A DNA stretch of 64,000 nucleotides from Nannocystis bainbridge. GTDB lineage: Bacteria; Myxococcota_A; Polyangia; Nannocystales; Nannocystaceae. Position numbers and translations under genes: made by a program. The notes under the pieces are model-generated. The model did no database searches. It was not told the origin of the DNA and was given only the letters and a program-made list of their open reading frames with translations. This document shows positions 33,293-42,301 of the stretch, in pieces (the stretch's first letter is position 1; each line of letters begins with the position of its first letter). Location of the stretch: the NCBI RefSeq assembly GCF_028368995.1, contig NZ_JAQNDL010000001.1:3560001-3624000 (forward strand). Direction: 5' to 3'.

Positions 33293-34144
33293 TCACTGGT
33301 AGATGAAGTCGACGCGGCGGTCTTCCTTCATGCTGCCGTCGTCGGTCCCGGTCGCCTCGAGGTCGCCCTTGGACACGACGGTCATGCGCGAGGGGTCGAC
33401 GCCGAGGTTCTGCAGGAACTCCTTGACCGTCACGCCGCGCTTGTCGGTGAGCATGATGTTGTACTCCTCGGTGCCGCGCGAGTCGGCGTGCGCCTCGAGG
33501 ATGAGCTGGGCCTGGTTGCTCTGCAGGCAGGCCGCGAGCGCCTTGAGCTTCTCCTGGTCGGCCGGCTCGGGGTTCGGGTTGTCGAACCCGAAGTAGATCT
33601 TCGGGACATCCGGGCACGGGTTGGTGCCGCCGCCCATGCTGCCCGAGAACTCGCAGGCGCCCGCGTTGCAGATCTCGTCCATCGCGCACTGGTCGTCGGT
33701 CTGGCAGCCGCCCGAGCCGCCCGAGCCCTGCGAGTTGCAGCGGCCGGAGCCGATGTCGCACGTGCCGGGCTGGCAGTCGAAGTCCTCCGAGCAGGCCGCG
33801 CACGCGCCGGCCTTGCACACGAGGCCGTTGGTGCACTCGATCGTCTGCTGGCACGGCGCGCCCACGCCCTCGCCGCCGCCGGTGCCGGCCAGCGCCGGGT
33901 CCTGGCAGCGGAAATCGGAGCACTTCCACGCCGTCCCGTTCGGCCCCTTGGTGGCGCAATCGGCGTCGGTCTTGCAGTTCTGGCACTGCTTGTCGACGCA
34001 CTTCTCGTCGAGGTCGACGTTGCAGTGCTTGTCCTTCTTGCAGGCCGGGTAGACCGGCGGCTTGCAGGCAGCGCTGCCGAGCGCGACAAAGCCCAAACCG
34101 AGAGCGAGCAGGTGGGGTTGGATGCGGGAGAACATGGCGCGCAT
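33293..34144 (-). CDS. OmpA/Pal-domain lipoprotein with Cys-rich region
   Basis: A 283-residue lipoprotein (lipobox LGSAACKPP). Residues about 25-150 are cysteine-rich in short C-x(4-6)-C units (PACKKDKHCNVDLDEKCVDKQ and similar), like the disulfide-rich repeats of other myxobacterial surface proteins. The C-terminal about 110 residues form an OmpA-like peptidoglycan-binding domain (KIYFGFDNPNPEP; LILEAHADSRGTEEYNIML; KRGVTVKEFL; EDRRVDFIYQ), so it should tether the outer membrane to the wall as Pal does. Two in-frame ATGs (34144, 34135) could start it. It precedes the CpoB-like gene by 34 bp. Confidence 0.87.
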   Translation of the reverse strand: MRAMFSRIQPHLLALGLGFVALGSAACKPPVYPACKKDKHCNVDLDEKCVDKQCQNCKTDADCATKGPNGTAWKCSDFRCQDPALAGTGGGEGVGAPCQQTIECTNGLVCKAGACAACSEDFDCQPGTCDIGSGRCNSQGSGGSGGCQTDDQCAMDEICNAGACEFSGSMGGGTNPCPDVPKIYFGFDNPNPEPADQEKLKALAACLQSNQAQLILEAHADSRGTEEYNIMLTDKRGVTVKEFLQNLGVDPSRMTVVSKGDLEATGTDDGSMKEDRRVDFIYQ

Positions 34145-34610
34145 GAGGGGCGACTCCGGGGAGGCAGTGTTTCTCGAGGCCGAGGGGCCGGGGAGACAAG
34201 GTTCAGGGCGAAGGCCGTGAAGCGAGTGGCCGAAGGCCGTGAAGCGAGTGGCCGAAGGGCCGGGGGGAAAGCGTGTGGGCCAAAGGGCCGTGGAGAGCGA
34301 GAGGCCAGGGAGCTCTGGCGTGGACGGAGGCCGGAGGCAAACTGTCGTGCGGGGGTCCGGGAAGCAAATTTCCGGCGAAACTTCCGTCTGGCGGGCCAAG
34401 GGATACCGAGCGGTGCGAGGGGTGTCAACCGCACGGGCGGGCGACCCGGCGCCGGACCGAGCCGCGGGGGCCAGGGCCCCGGTGGGCCTCGCCGCCGGTT
34501 CGCAGAGGCCGCACCGGGCGGCCGCAGAGGTCGCCTGCATGCGGCCGGGCCGGCCAGGTCACGCCCCCCCGGCTTTTGCTTCGGGGCCGCGTCTGGCATG
34601 GTTCGCGGCG
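34145..34610. other. 466-bp gap with a 22-bp tandem repeat
   Basis: Divergent upstream region between the Pal-like gene and a small unknown gene. I find no convincing gene. It contains a two-copy 22-bp tandem repeat and several GTGGCCGAAGG-like echoes; promoters for both directions must be here but are not clear. Confidence 0.5.
34210..34253. repeat. 22-bp perfect tandem repeat, two units
   Basis: Units 34210-34231 and 34232-34253 are identical and read GAAGGCCGTGAAGCGAGTGG plus CC. Partial echoes (GGCCGTGGAGAGCGAGAGGCC) follow at about 34280-34300. Confidence 0.85.
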
Positions 34611-34922
34611 ATGGTCGCCAAGGTCAGCCCCGCCGCCTCGGACAACAAGACGATGTTCGAGATCTACCGCGAGTCCGACTATAATCGCGCGTTTCATTTC
34701 GTCTTCTTCACCGACCTCGACGAGCACAACCGGGGCAAAGAGATCGCCCGCGCAGCGGCCGGAGAGACGGTGTTCCACGGGTTCGTCGCCGACGAGCGCA
34801 AGGATGCCGCCCGCGCCGAGATCGAGGCGATCGTCGACGAGCTCAACGCGATGGACGAGGACACCGCCGGCATGCCGGAGGCCGATATCCGGCGCCGACT
34901 CGGCCAATTCCTGGTCCCCTGA
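34611..34922 (+). CDS. Small hypothetical protein, 103 aa
   Basis: Unrecognised cytoplasmic protein. It has a distinct aromatic N-terminal half (FEIYRESDYNRAFHFVFFTD) and a charged helical C-terminal half (ERKDAARAEIEAIVDELNAM). No signal, TM or metal motif. Composition and codon use fit a real gene. It starts the run leading to the 338-aa lipoprotein (4 bp gap) and murA. Confidence 0.68.
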   Translation: MVAKVSPAASDNKTMFEIYRESDYNRAFHFVFFTDLDEHNRGKEIARAAAGETVFHGFVADERKDAARAEIEAIVDELNAMDEDTAGMPEADIRRRLGQFLVP

Positions 34923-34926
34923 GCCC

Positions 34927-35943
34927 ATGCGCTCGCGCCTGCTCCACCGCGTCGGCCTCCGCGCGCTGCCCGCGAGCCTCGCCGCCCTCGCCTGCGCCCC
35001 TGTCGACGACGCAATCCCCGTCGACCTGTCCGCCGACTACGACGGCCTGGTGTTGACCGACGCCCCCAGCGCCGTGGCCCACCTGGCCTGGCACGCGCCC
35101 CGCGCGGACTGCCCCCTCGCCTACCGCGTCCGCATCGACGAGACCTTCCCGCCCGGCCTGGCCGAGTTCCTCCACGCCCAGCCGGAGCGCAGCGAGTCGC
35201 TGCTGGTGCTCGGCTGGGGCGTGCAGTCCACGGCTGACCGAGAGAACATGACCGAAGGGCAAGGTTCGCAAGGACCTGTCCCCAAGGGCAGGCCGTTCGT
35301 CGGCCAATTGACGTACCGCGGGCCCAAGTCGGCCGGCCGCGAGCTGCTGCGCGAGTGGGCCGCCTCGGCCGAGTTGGTCGGCCCGGGCTCGCCCGACGCG
35401 GCCTGCTACGAGCGCACGTGGGACCCGGTCGAGGACGCGCTGGCGCTGGGGTTCCCGCAGCTGCCGGGCCGCCACACCCGCGTCGGCGAGGTCTGGCGCG
35501 GCGCCCGGGTCGAGGGCCGCTGCAACCGCTCGGCCTGCGTCGACCCCGAGAGCGGCGCCGGCGGGGCCGCGGCCCACGAGCGCCCGTGCGCGACGATGTC
35601 GTGGCGCGAGCGCCTGGTCGGCCTCTACGCGCTGGCCGGCGCCGGCGGCGAGGTCACCACGGTGGCCCAGATCGCCGGGTTTTGGAGCGACGGCCAGCCG
35701 CTCGACAAGGGCGTGTGGAGCGAGCGGACCGTGCTGGTCGACGCCGACCACGGCCGCCCGCTGCGCGCCGAGGTGTTCGTCCACCACAACTTCACCGGGA
35801 TCGAGCGGCACGTCGTGATCGACGCGGTCGACACCTGTCCCGGAGGACTGGTCGCGGCCGGCTGGGCCGCACCACAGGCCGTCGTCGACGAGCGGGCCGC
35901 CCTCACGGCCGCGCTGGAACGCGCGACTCAACGCAAGCGTTAG
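34927..35943 (+). CDS. Putative lipoprotein, 338 aa, with embedded comb repeat
   Basis: A signal-like start (LRALPASLAALACAPVDD) suggests a lipoprotein. The body has aromatic and cysteine residues (CYERTWDPVEDAL; RCNRSACVDPESG; DTCPGGLVAAGW) with no family I recognise. A four-box comb array (35247-35292) is in frame and encodes a low-complexity stretch (ENMTEGQGSQGPVPKG) between LVLGWGVQS and GQLTYRGP, which look like adjoining beta strands. Without it the protein would be shorter by about 15 residues, so it may be an insertion. It lies between the small gene and murA (6 bp). Confidence 0.68.
   Translation: MRSRLLHRVGLRALPASLAALACAPVDDAIPVDLSADYDGLVLTDAPSAVAHLAWHAPRADCPLAYRVRIDETFPPGLAEFLHAQPERSESLLVLGWGVQSTADRENMTEGQGSQGPVPKGRPFVGQLTYRGPKSAGRELLREWAASAELVGPGSPDAACYERTWDPVEDALALGFPQLPGRHTRVGEVWRGARVEGRCNRSACVDPESGAGGAAAHERPCATMSWRERLVGLYALAGAGGEVTTVAQIAGFWSDGQPLDKGVWSERTVLVDADHGRPLRAEVFVHHNFTGIERHVVIDAVDTCPGGLVAAGWAAPQAVVDERAALTAALERATQRKR
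35247..35292. repeat. Four-box 14-bp comb array inside a coding region
   Basis: CATG 35247, AAGG 35261, CCTG 35275 and CAGG 35289 at exact 14-bp steps. Three steps are 42 bp, so the reading frame is preserved. Confidence 0.78.
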
Positions 35944-35949
35944 GGGTCC

Positions 35950-37198
<1,249 letters not shown>

Positions 37199-37215
<17 letters not shown>

Positions 37216-37933
37216 CGGCCTCACCCTGGCCCTCCCCAAGGGCCGGATCCTCAAGCAGGCGCTACCGCTGCTGCGCCGGGTCGGGATCGACCTCACGGCC
37301 GCGTGGGAGGGCGAACACGACCGCCGGCTGCTGTTCGAGCTGCCGGCGGCCCGCGGCCTGGCCGGCGGCGTGCGCGTGCTCCTGGTCAAGCCGGTCGACG
37401 TGCCGACCTACGTCGAGCACGGGGTGGCCGACGTCGGCGTCGCCGGGGCCGACACCCTGGGCGAGGAGGCCCGCGACCTCTACGAGCCGCTGGACCTCGG
37501 CATCGGCGCCTGCCGGCTGGCGATCGCGGAGCCCGCCGCGCGCCCGACCCCGCTCCGCCGCGGCATGAGCCTCCGGGTGGCCACGAAGTACCCCCGCCTG
37601 ACCCTGAACCATTATCGCTCCAAGGGGGTCCAGCCGGAGATCATCCCCCTGTTCGGGTCGGTCGAGCTCGGGCCCATCACCGGCCTGTCGGACCAGATCG
37701 TCGATCTGGTGGAGAGCGGCGAGACGCTCCGGCAAAATAACTTGCGGGAGGTCGAGACCATCCTGTACGTGACAAGCCGGCTCATCGTGCACCCGGCCAG
37801 CCTCAAGCTCAAGCAGGCGCCCATCACCGCGCTCATCGCCGCCCTCCGTGACGCGCTCGCGACCGAAGGGTCCGCGTCCGCCGCTCGCAACGATTCGCCT
37901 GCTCGACCCACCGGGTCTGAAGGGACCGCATGA
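37199..37933 (+). CDS. hisG: ATP phosphoribosyltransferase, short form (HisG-S)
   Basis: Opens histidine synthesis by joining ATP and PRPP. It has 244 residues. Family motifs are LTLALPKGRIL, VADVGVAGADTL, ATKYPRLT and the PRPP loop around DLVESGETLRQNNL. There is no C-terminal ACT-like regulatory domain, so this is the short form that normally needs HisZ for activity and feedback; HisZ is not in the window. The last 30 residues (EGSASAARNDSPARPTG) are a disordered tail beyond the usual end. It overlaps murA by 17 bp and the next gene by ATGA. Confidence 0.94.
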
Positions 37934-38637
37934 GCAAACCCGACGACCCAGCACTCGTCCGCGCCGCGGTGCTCCAGCGCCTCAAGGTCCACGTCCGCAT
38001 CGCCCAGCAGGGTCTGGCGCCGACGCCCGACCAGCGGCGCCGCCTGGCCGCCTCGCTGCCGGAGTTGGTCGCGTTCGGCGACCGCCGCTACGCCCAGTGC
38101 CACGCCGTGCTCGACTGGGACCACCGTTTGCCCAGCGACGCGGCGGTGCTGCGGCTTTATCTGTCGTACACCGACCGCGAGGCCGGCGCGATCGAGAGCG
38201 CCCTCAAGTCGCGCGACCGCGAGATCGACGCTGGCAACCTCTACCCCGAGTTCGACGTGCCGGACTACGCCGACGTCGACGCCAGCGAGTCGTACGTCGC
38301 GGTCCTGAAGCCAGGCACCCACGAGGTCGGCGACCTGCGGTTCTTCAGCGACTGGCGCAAGGGCGTCCACCAGTCGGTCGCCCGCGAGGCCGTCGCGGCC
38401 GTGCGCACCAGCCCCAGCTACGAGCGCTCGATGCGGGAGCGCAGCCACGACAACCTCGGCCCGCCGGTGGTGATCGGCTGGACCCCGCCGTGCCTGGCCC
38501 AGAGCAAGCACTGGGCGATCGAGGTGTGGCTGCTGGTCGACTTCGACGGCCACGTCGGCCGCGCCCACGTGTTCATGGTCGACAGCAAGTCGCACCTGGT
38601 CACCCGCGAGTACTTCACCGAGGTCCAGATCGGCTGA
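37930..38637 (+). CDS. Hypothetical protein, 235 aa, coupled to hisG
   Basis: Starts by ATGA overlap with hisG. A helical N-terminal domain (about residues 5-90: AVLQRLKVHVRIAQQG; RRLAASLPELVAFG) is followed by a mixed region ending HWAIEVWLLVDFDGHVGRAHVFMV. No known motif is clear. It is not HisZ-like (no class II synthetase motifs). Tight coupling to murA-hisG implies shared expression, not necessarily function. A five-box comb array begins 10 bp after its stop. Confidence 0.75.
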   Translation: MSKPDDPALVRAAVLQRLKVHVRIAQQGLAPTPDQRRRLAASLPELVAFGDRRYAQCHAVLDWDHRLPSDAAVLRLYLSYTDREAGAIESALKSRDREIDAGNLYPEFDVPDYADVDASESYVAVLKPGTHEVGDLRFFSDWRKGVHQSVAREAVAAVRTSPSYERSMRERSHDNLGPPVVIGWTPPCLAQSKHWAIEVWLLVDFDGHVGRAHVFMVDSKSHLVTREYFTEVQIG

Positions 38638-38646
38638 CCTCGGAGA

Positions 38647-38706
38647 CATGTCCCCTCGGGCATGCCGCATCGAGCATGCCCTGGGGGACATGTCCGCCAG
38701 GACAGC
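38647..38706. repeat. 14-bp comb array, five boxes
   Basis: CATG at 38647, 38661, 38675 and 38689 and CAGC at 38703, exactly 14 bp apart. Arms 38646-38666 and 38675-38695 are complementary over 21 positions except two. The array ends one base before the Hsp20 stop codon and separates convergent genes. Confidence 0.88.
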
Positions 38707-39186
38707 CTAGCTGTCCTGGATCTTGATCGTCCGGCAGCTCTCGCCGGCGATCTTCGGCATCTTGAGGGTCAGCACGCCCTTCTCGAGGTGGGCGTCGGCG
38801 GCGCTCGAGTCGACGTGGCACGGCAGCTCGACCCGGCGGATGAACGAGCCGAAGCTGCGCTCGTGGTAGAAGTAGTTCTCGTTGTCGTCGCGCAGCTCCT
38901 CGCGCTTCTCGCCGCGCAGGGTCAAGATGTTGCCCTCGACGCTGCACTCGACGTCCTTGCCGTCGAGGCCGGGGACCTCGGCGCGGACCATGATGCAGTC
39001 GCCGCAGTCGCTGACGCTGAGCATGGGGTAGTTGCCGACCTGTTCGAAGCCGAGCGGGAAGCGGCCGAACACGCGGTCGAACATGCGGTGCATGTCCTGC
39101 TGGAACGGCGACATCGGCGACGTCGGCGACGTCGGCGACATCAGGTTGCTGGCAGGTTGATTCTTCTTCCAGGGGAGCAGCGACAT
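38707..39186 (-). CDS. Small heat-shock protein (Hsp20/alpha-crystallin)
   Basis: A 159-residue ATP-independent holdase. The alpha-crystallin domain is about residues 55-150 (MLSVSDCGDCIMVRAEVPGL; ILTLRGEKREE; FGSFIRRVELPCHVD; AHLEKGVLTLKMPK) and ends with a weak I-x-I-like tail (TIKIQDS). The start is set by GAGGAG six bases before this ATG; a nearer ATG two codons upstream would leave no spacing. The N-terminus has an S-P-T repeat encoded by 9-bp DNA repeats. A 33-bp palindrome lies 43 bp upstream. Confidence 0.93.
   Translation of the reverse strand: MSLLPWKKNQPASNLMSPTSPTSPMSPFQQDMHRMFDRVFGRFPLGFEQVGNYPMLSVSDCGDCIMVRAEVPGLDGKDVECSVEGNILTLRGEKREELRDDNENYFYHERSFGSFIRRVELPCHVDSSAADAHLEKGVLTLKMPKIAGESCRTIKIQDS
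39106..39141. repeat. 9-bp tandem repeat, four units, in hsp20
   Basis: CGGCGACAT/CGT units at 39106, 39115, 39124 and 39133 encode the SPTSPTSPM stretch of the heat-shock protein. Confidence 0.85.
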
Positions 39187-39228
39187 GATCATCTCCTCAG
39201 CGCGGAGAACCATGGGCCGGACCCTCTC

Positions 39229-39261
39229 GCCCGCAAACGCAAAAATTTTGCGCGTGCGGGC
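39229..39261. promoter_or_regulatory. 33-bp interrupted palindrome between hutI and hsp20
   Basis: Arms GCCCGCA and TGCGGGC enclose inner arms CGCAAAA and TTTTGCG, with two-base mismatched spacers and a one-base centre. It starts 13 bp after the hutI stop and lies upstream of the Hsp20 gene on the same strand. It could be a hutI terminator or an operator for the heat-shock gene. Confidence 0.6.
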
Positions 39262-39273
39262 CGAACTAAGCCG

Positions 39274-40539
39274 TCAGCGACCGACCACGCGGCCGCCGTG
39301 GACCACCGCGTCGATGAGCGGCGAGCCGGCGTGATAGACGAGGTCGCGGAAGTCGCCGGTCGCCAGCAGCACCAGATCGCCGGCCAGCCCGACCTCGACG
39401 CGGCCGCGCTCGCCGTGCAGGCCGAGCGAGGCCGCCGCGTTGTGGGTCGTCGCCGTCAGCGCCTCGGCGGGCGACAGCCGGTTGCCGTAGCAGGCCAGCG
39501 CCAGCACCGTCGACAGCGACTCGAGCGCGCACGAGCCCGGGTTGCAGTCGGTCGCCACCGCCACCGCCACGCCCGCCTTCACCAGCGCGCGCCCGTCGGC
39601 GAAGCCCTTGCCGAGCACCAGCGAGGTGCCGGGCAGCAGCGTCGCCACCACCCCGGCGTCACGCAGCGCCGCCCGCTCGACGTCGTCGAGGTGCAGCAGG
39701 TGGTCGGCCGAGCGGGCCCCGAACTCGGCCGCCAGCAGCGCCCCGCCGGTGTGGCCGAACTCGTTTGCGTGCAGGCGGATCGGCAGGCCCAGCGCGCGGG
39801 CGCGGAGCAAGATCTGCCGCGTCTCCTCGGGCGTGAACGCCCCGCGGTCGCAGAACACGTCGCAGAAGTCGGCCAGCCCCGCCGCCACGACCGCCGGCAG
39901 CACCTCGTCGCCGACCCGGCGCACGAACTCCTGCCGCCCCTCCGGCCGGTCGCGCAGCTCGGCCGGCAGCGCGTGCGCGGCCAGGCAGGTGGTGACCACG
40001 CGAACACCTGTCTCTTCAGCCAGGCGCCGCGCGACCCGCAGCTGGCGCAGCTCGGTCTCGAGGTCGAGCCCGTAGCCGCTCTTGATCTCGACCGCGGTGG
40101 TGCCGGCCCGGACCATGCGCCGCAGCCGGGTCGCGCTCTCGGCCAGCAGCGTGTCCTCGTCGCGCTCGCGAGTCTTGCGCACGCTGGAAAGAATCCCGCC
40201 GCCGGCGGCGAAGATCGCCTCGTAGTCGGCGCCGGCCAGCCGCATCTCGAGCTCGTCCTTGCGATCGCCGCCCCACACCAGGTGCGTGTGGCTGTCGACC
40301 AGCCCCGGCAGCAGCGCGCGCCCGCGGCAGTCGAGCTCGACGGCGCCGGCCGGAACCCGCTCGGGCTTCAGCTCGGCGTCGGGCCCGGCCCAGGCGATCG
40401 TCCCGGCGCGCACGACCACGCTCCAGCCCTCGCGCACGCCGAGCGCGGCCATCTCGGCGCCGGCGCGCGGCCTGTCCTTCGGGCCATCCGCGAGCGTGTA
40501 CACCCGCGCCGCCGCGCGCAGCAGCAGGTCGCCGCTCAT
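39274..40539 (-). CDS. hutI: Imidazolonepropionase
   Basis: Third step of histidine degradation: hydrolyses imidazolonepropionate to formiminoglutamate. It has 421 residues. Metal-binding HTH is in LVDSHTHLVWGGDR, followed by TTAVEIKSGYGL, IRLHANEFGHTGGA, SADHLLHL and ATDCNPGSC, all as in HutI amidohydrolases. ATG overlaps the hutU stop (ATGA), so the two are coupled. Two comb-like elements fall in the coding sequence (40007-40024; 40467-40484). Confidence 0.96.
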   Translation of the reverse strand: MSGDLLLRAAARVYTLADGPKDRPRAGAEMAALGVREGWSVVVRAGTIAWAGPDAELKPERVPAGAVELDCRGRALLPGLVDSHTHLVWGGDRKDELEMRLAGADYEAIFAAGGGILSSVRKTRERDEDTLLAESATRLRRMVRAGTTAVEIKSGYGLDLETELRQLRVARRLAEETGVRVVTTCLAAHALPAELRDRPEGRQEFVRRVGDEVLPAVVAAGLADFCDVFCDRGAFTPEETRQILLRARALGLPIRLHANEFGHTGGALLAAEFGARSADHLLHLDDVERAALRDAGVVATLLPGTSLVLGKGFADGRALVKAGVAVAVATDCNPGSCALESLSTVLALACYGNRLSPAEALTATTHNAAASLGLHGERGRVEVGLAGDLVLLATGDFRDLVYHAGSPLIDAVVHGGRVVGR

Positions 40540-42206
40540 CGCCCGTCCTCGAAGGTCGTGCGGCCGGGCACGCGCACGTCGTGCTCGCGGGCGAACTGGA
40601 GCGCCTCGTCGTAGCCGGCGTCGACGTGGCGGACCACGCCCATGCCCGGGTCGGTGGTCAGCACCCGCTGCAGCCGCCGCTCGGCGCTCGCGGTGCCGTC
40701 GGCGACCACGACCATGCCCGCGTGCAGGCTGTAGCCCATGCCGACGCCGCCGCCGTGGTGCACGCTGACCCACGTCGCGCCGGCGGCGACGTTGATCATC
40801 GCGTTGAGGATCGGCCAGTCGCCGATCGCGTCGGAGCCGTCCTTCATGCCCTCGGTCTCGCGGTTGGGCGAGGCCACGCTGCCGCAGTCGAGGTGGTCGC
40901 GGCCGATCACGATCGGCGCCTTGACCTTGCCGGTGCGCACCAGCTCGTTGAAAAGCAGCCCCGCCCGCTCGCGCTCGCCGTAGCCGAGCCAGCAGATCCG
41001 CGCCGGCAGGCCCTGGAACTTGACCTGCGCGCGCGCCAGCTCGATCCACCGCCGCAGCCCGGCGTTGTCGGGGAACAGCTCCAGCACCGCACGGTCGGTC
41101 ACCGCGATGTCCTCCGGGTCGCCCGACAGCGCCGCCCAGCGGAACGGGCCCTTGCCCTCGCAGAACAGCGGGCGGATGTACAGCGGCACGAAGCCCTTGA
41201 TCTCGAACGCGTCGTCGACCCCGGCGCGGACCGCCTGGGCGCGGATGTTGTTGCCGTAGTCGAACGCGATCGCGCCCCTGTCCTGCATCGCCCGCATCGC
41301 CGCCACGTGGCGGCCCATCGCGTCGACGCTGCGGCGCACGTACTCCTCGGGGTCGCTGCGGCGCAGCTCGTCGGCTGCCTCGAGGGACATGTCGTCGGGG
41401 ACATATCCGTGAAGCTCGTCGTGGGCCGAGGTCTGGTCGGTGACGACGTCGGGGATCACCCCGCGGCGGACCAGCTCCGGCAGCACGGTGGCGCAGTTGC
41501 CGAGCAGACCGACCGACAGCGGCTCTTTGGCCTTGCGGGCGGCGTCGAGCCAGCGCAGCGCCTCGTCGAGGTCGGTCGTGCTGCGCATCAGATACTTGTG
41601 CTGCAGCCGGCGCTCGATGCGTTGCGGGTCGACGTCGACGCACAGGATCGCCGCGCCGTTCATGGTCGCCGCCAGTGGCTGGGCCCCGCCCATCCCGCCG
41701 AGCCCGCCGGTGACCACCAGTCGCCCGCGCAGATCGCCGCCGAAGTGGGTCTGCCCGCACGCCGCGAACGTCTCGAACGTGCCTTGAAGGATCCCCTGCG
41801 TGCCGATGTAGATCCAGCTACCGGCCGTCATCTGCCCGTACATCGTCAGCCCGAGCGCGCTCAGCCGCTCGTGCTCCGCCAGCGTCGCCCACTTCGGCAC
41901 CAGCAGGCTGTTGGCCAGCAACACCCGCGGCGCGTCCTCATGGGTTTTAAAGATCGCCTGGGCCCGACCGCTCTGGACCAGCAGGGTCTCGTCGGCCTCG
42001 AGGCTCCTCAGGCTGGCGACGATCCGGTGGTAGTCGGGCCACGAGCGGGCCGCCTTGCCGGTGCCGCCGTAGACCACCAGGTCTTGCGGGCGCTCTGCCA
42101 CCTCGGGGTCGAGGTTGTTCATCAACATGCGCAGGGCGGCCTCCTGCGGCCAACCCTTGCACGACAGCGCGGTGCCGCGCGGCGCGCGGATCTCGGGGGC
42201 GTTCAT
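40536..42206 (-). CDS. hutU: Urocanate hydratase
   Basis: NAD-dependent enzyme converting urocanate to imidazolonepropionate. It has 556 residues, the standard length. Landmarks: CKGWPQEAALRMLMNNLDPE, VYGGTGKAARSW, NAD-binding VVTGGLGGMGGAQPLAATM, TDQTSAHDELHGYVP, YGNNIRAQA, and the catalytic region ARICWLGYGER. HutH is not in the window, so degradation must start elsewhere. A comb-like pair (41388/41402) encodes GYVPDDMS in a family-variable loop. Confidence 0.97.
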   Translation of the reverse strand: MNAPEIRAPRGTALSCKGWPQEAALRMLMNNLDPEVAERPQDLVVYGGTGKAARSWPDYHRIVASLRSLEADETLLVQSGRAQAIFKTHEDAPRVLLANSLLVPKWATLAEHERLSALGLTMYGQMTAGSWIYIGTQGILQGTFETFAACGQTHFGGDLRGRLVVTGGLGGMGGAQPLAATMNGAAILCVDVDPQRIERRLQHKYLMRSTTDLDEALRWLDAARKAKEPLSVGLLGNCATVLPELVRRGVIPDVVTDQTSAHDELHGYVPDDMSLEAADELRRSDPEEYVRRSVDAMGRHVAAMRAMQDRGAIAFDYGNNIRAQAVRAGVDDAFEIKGFVPLYIRPLFCEGKGPFRWAALSGDPEDIAVTDRAVLELFPDNAGLRRWIELARAQVKFQGLPARICWLGYGERERAGLLFNELVRTGKVKAPIVIGRDHLDCGSVASPNRETEGMKDGSDAIGDWPILNAMINVAAGATWVSVHHGGGVGMGYSLHAGMVVVADGTASAERRLQRVLTTDPGMGVVRHVDAGYDEALQFAREHDVRVPGRTTFEDGR

Positions 42207-42301
42207 GGTGCCCGAGGGTAGCAAGCCCACGCCGCCCCGGCGGCCCGCGCGGGCGTGACTTTGTCGGCGGCACGGCCTGCGCAGGCCGTGCCCGCCCGGC
42301 C

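Noticed and set aside
37930..38637. HisZ partner for the short HisG
   Set aside because: It has none of the class II synthetase motifs expected in HisZ.
41388..41405. Comb insertion into hutU
   Set aside because: The protein segment GYVPDDMS aligns with normal HutU length, so the boxes arose within ordinary codons; it is not evidence of insertion.
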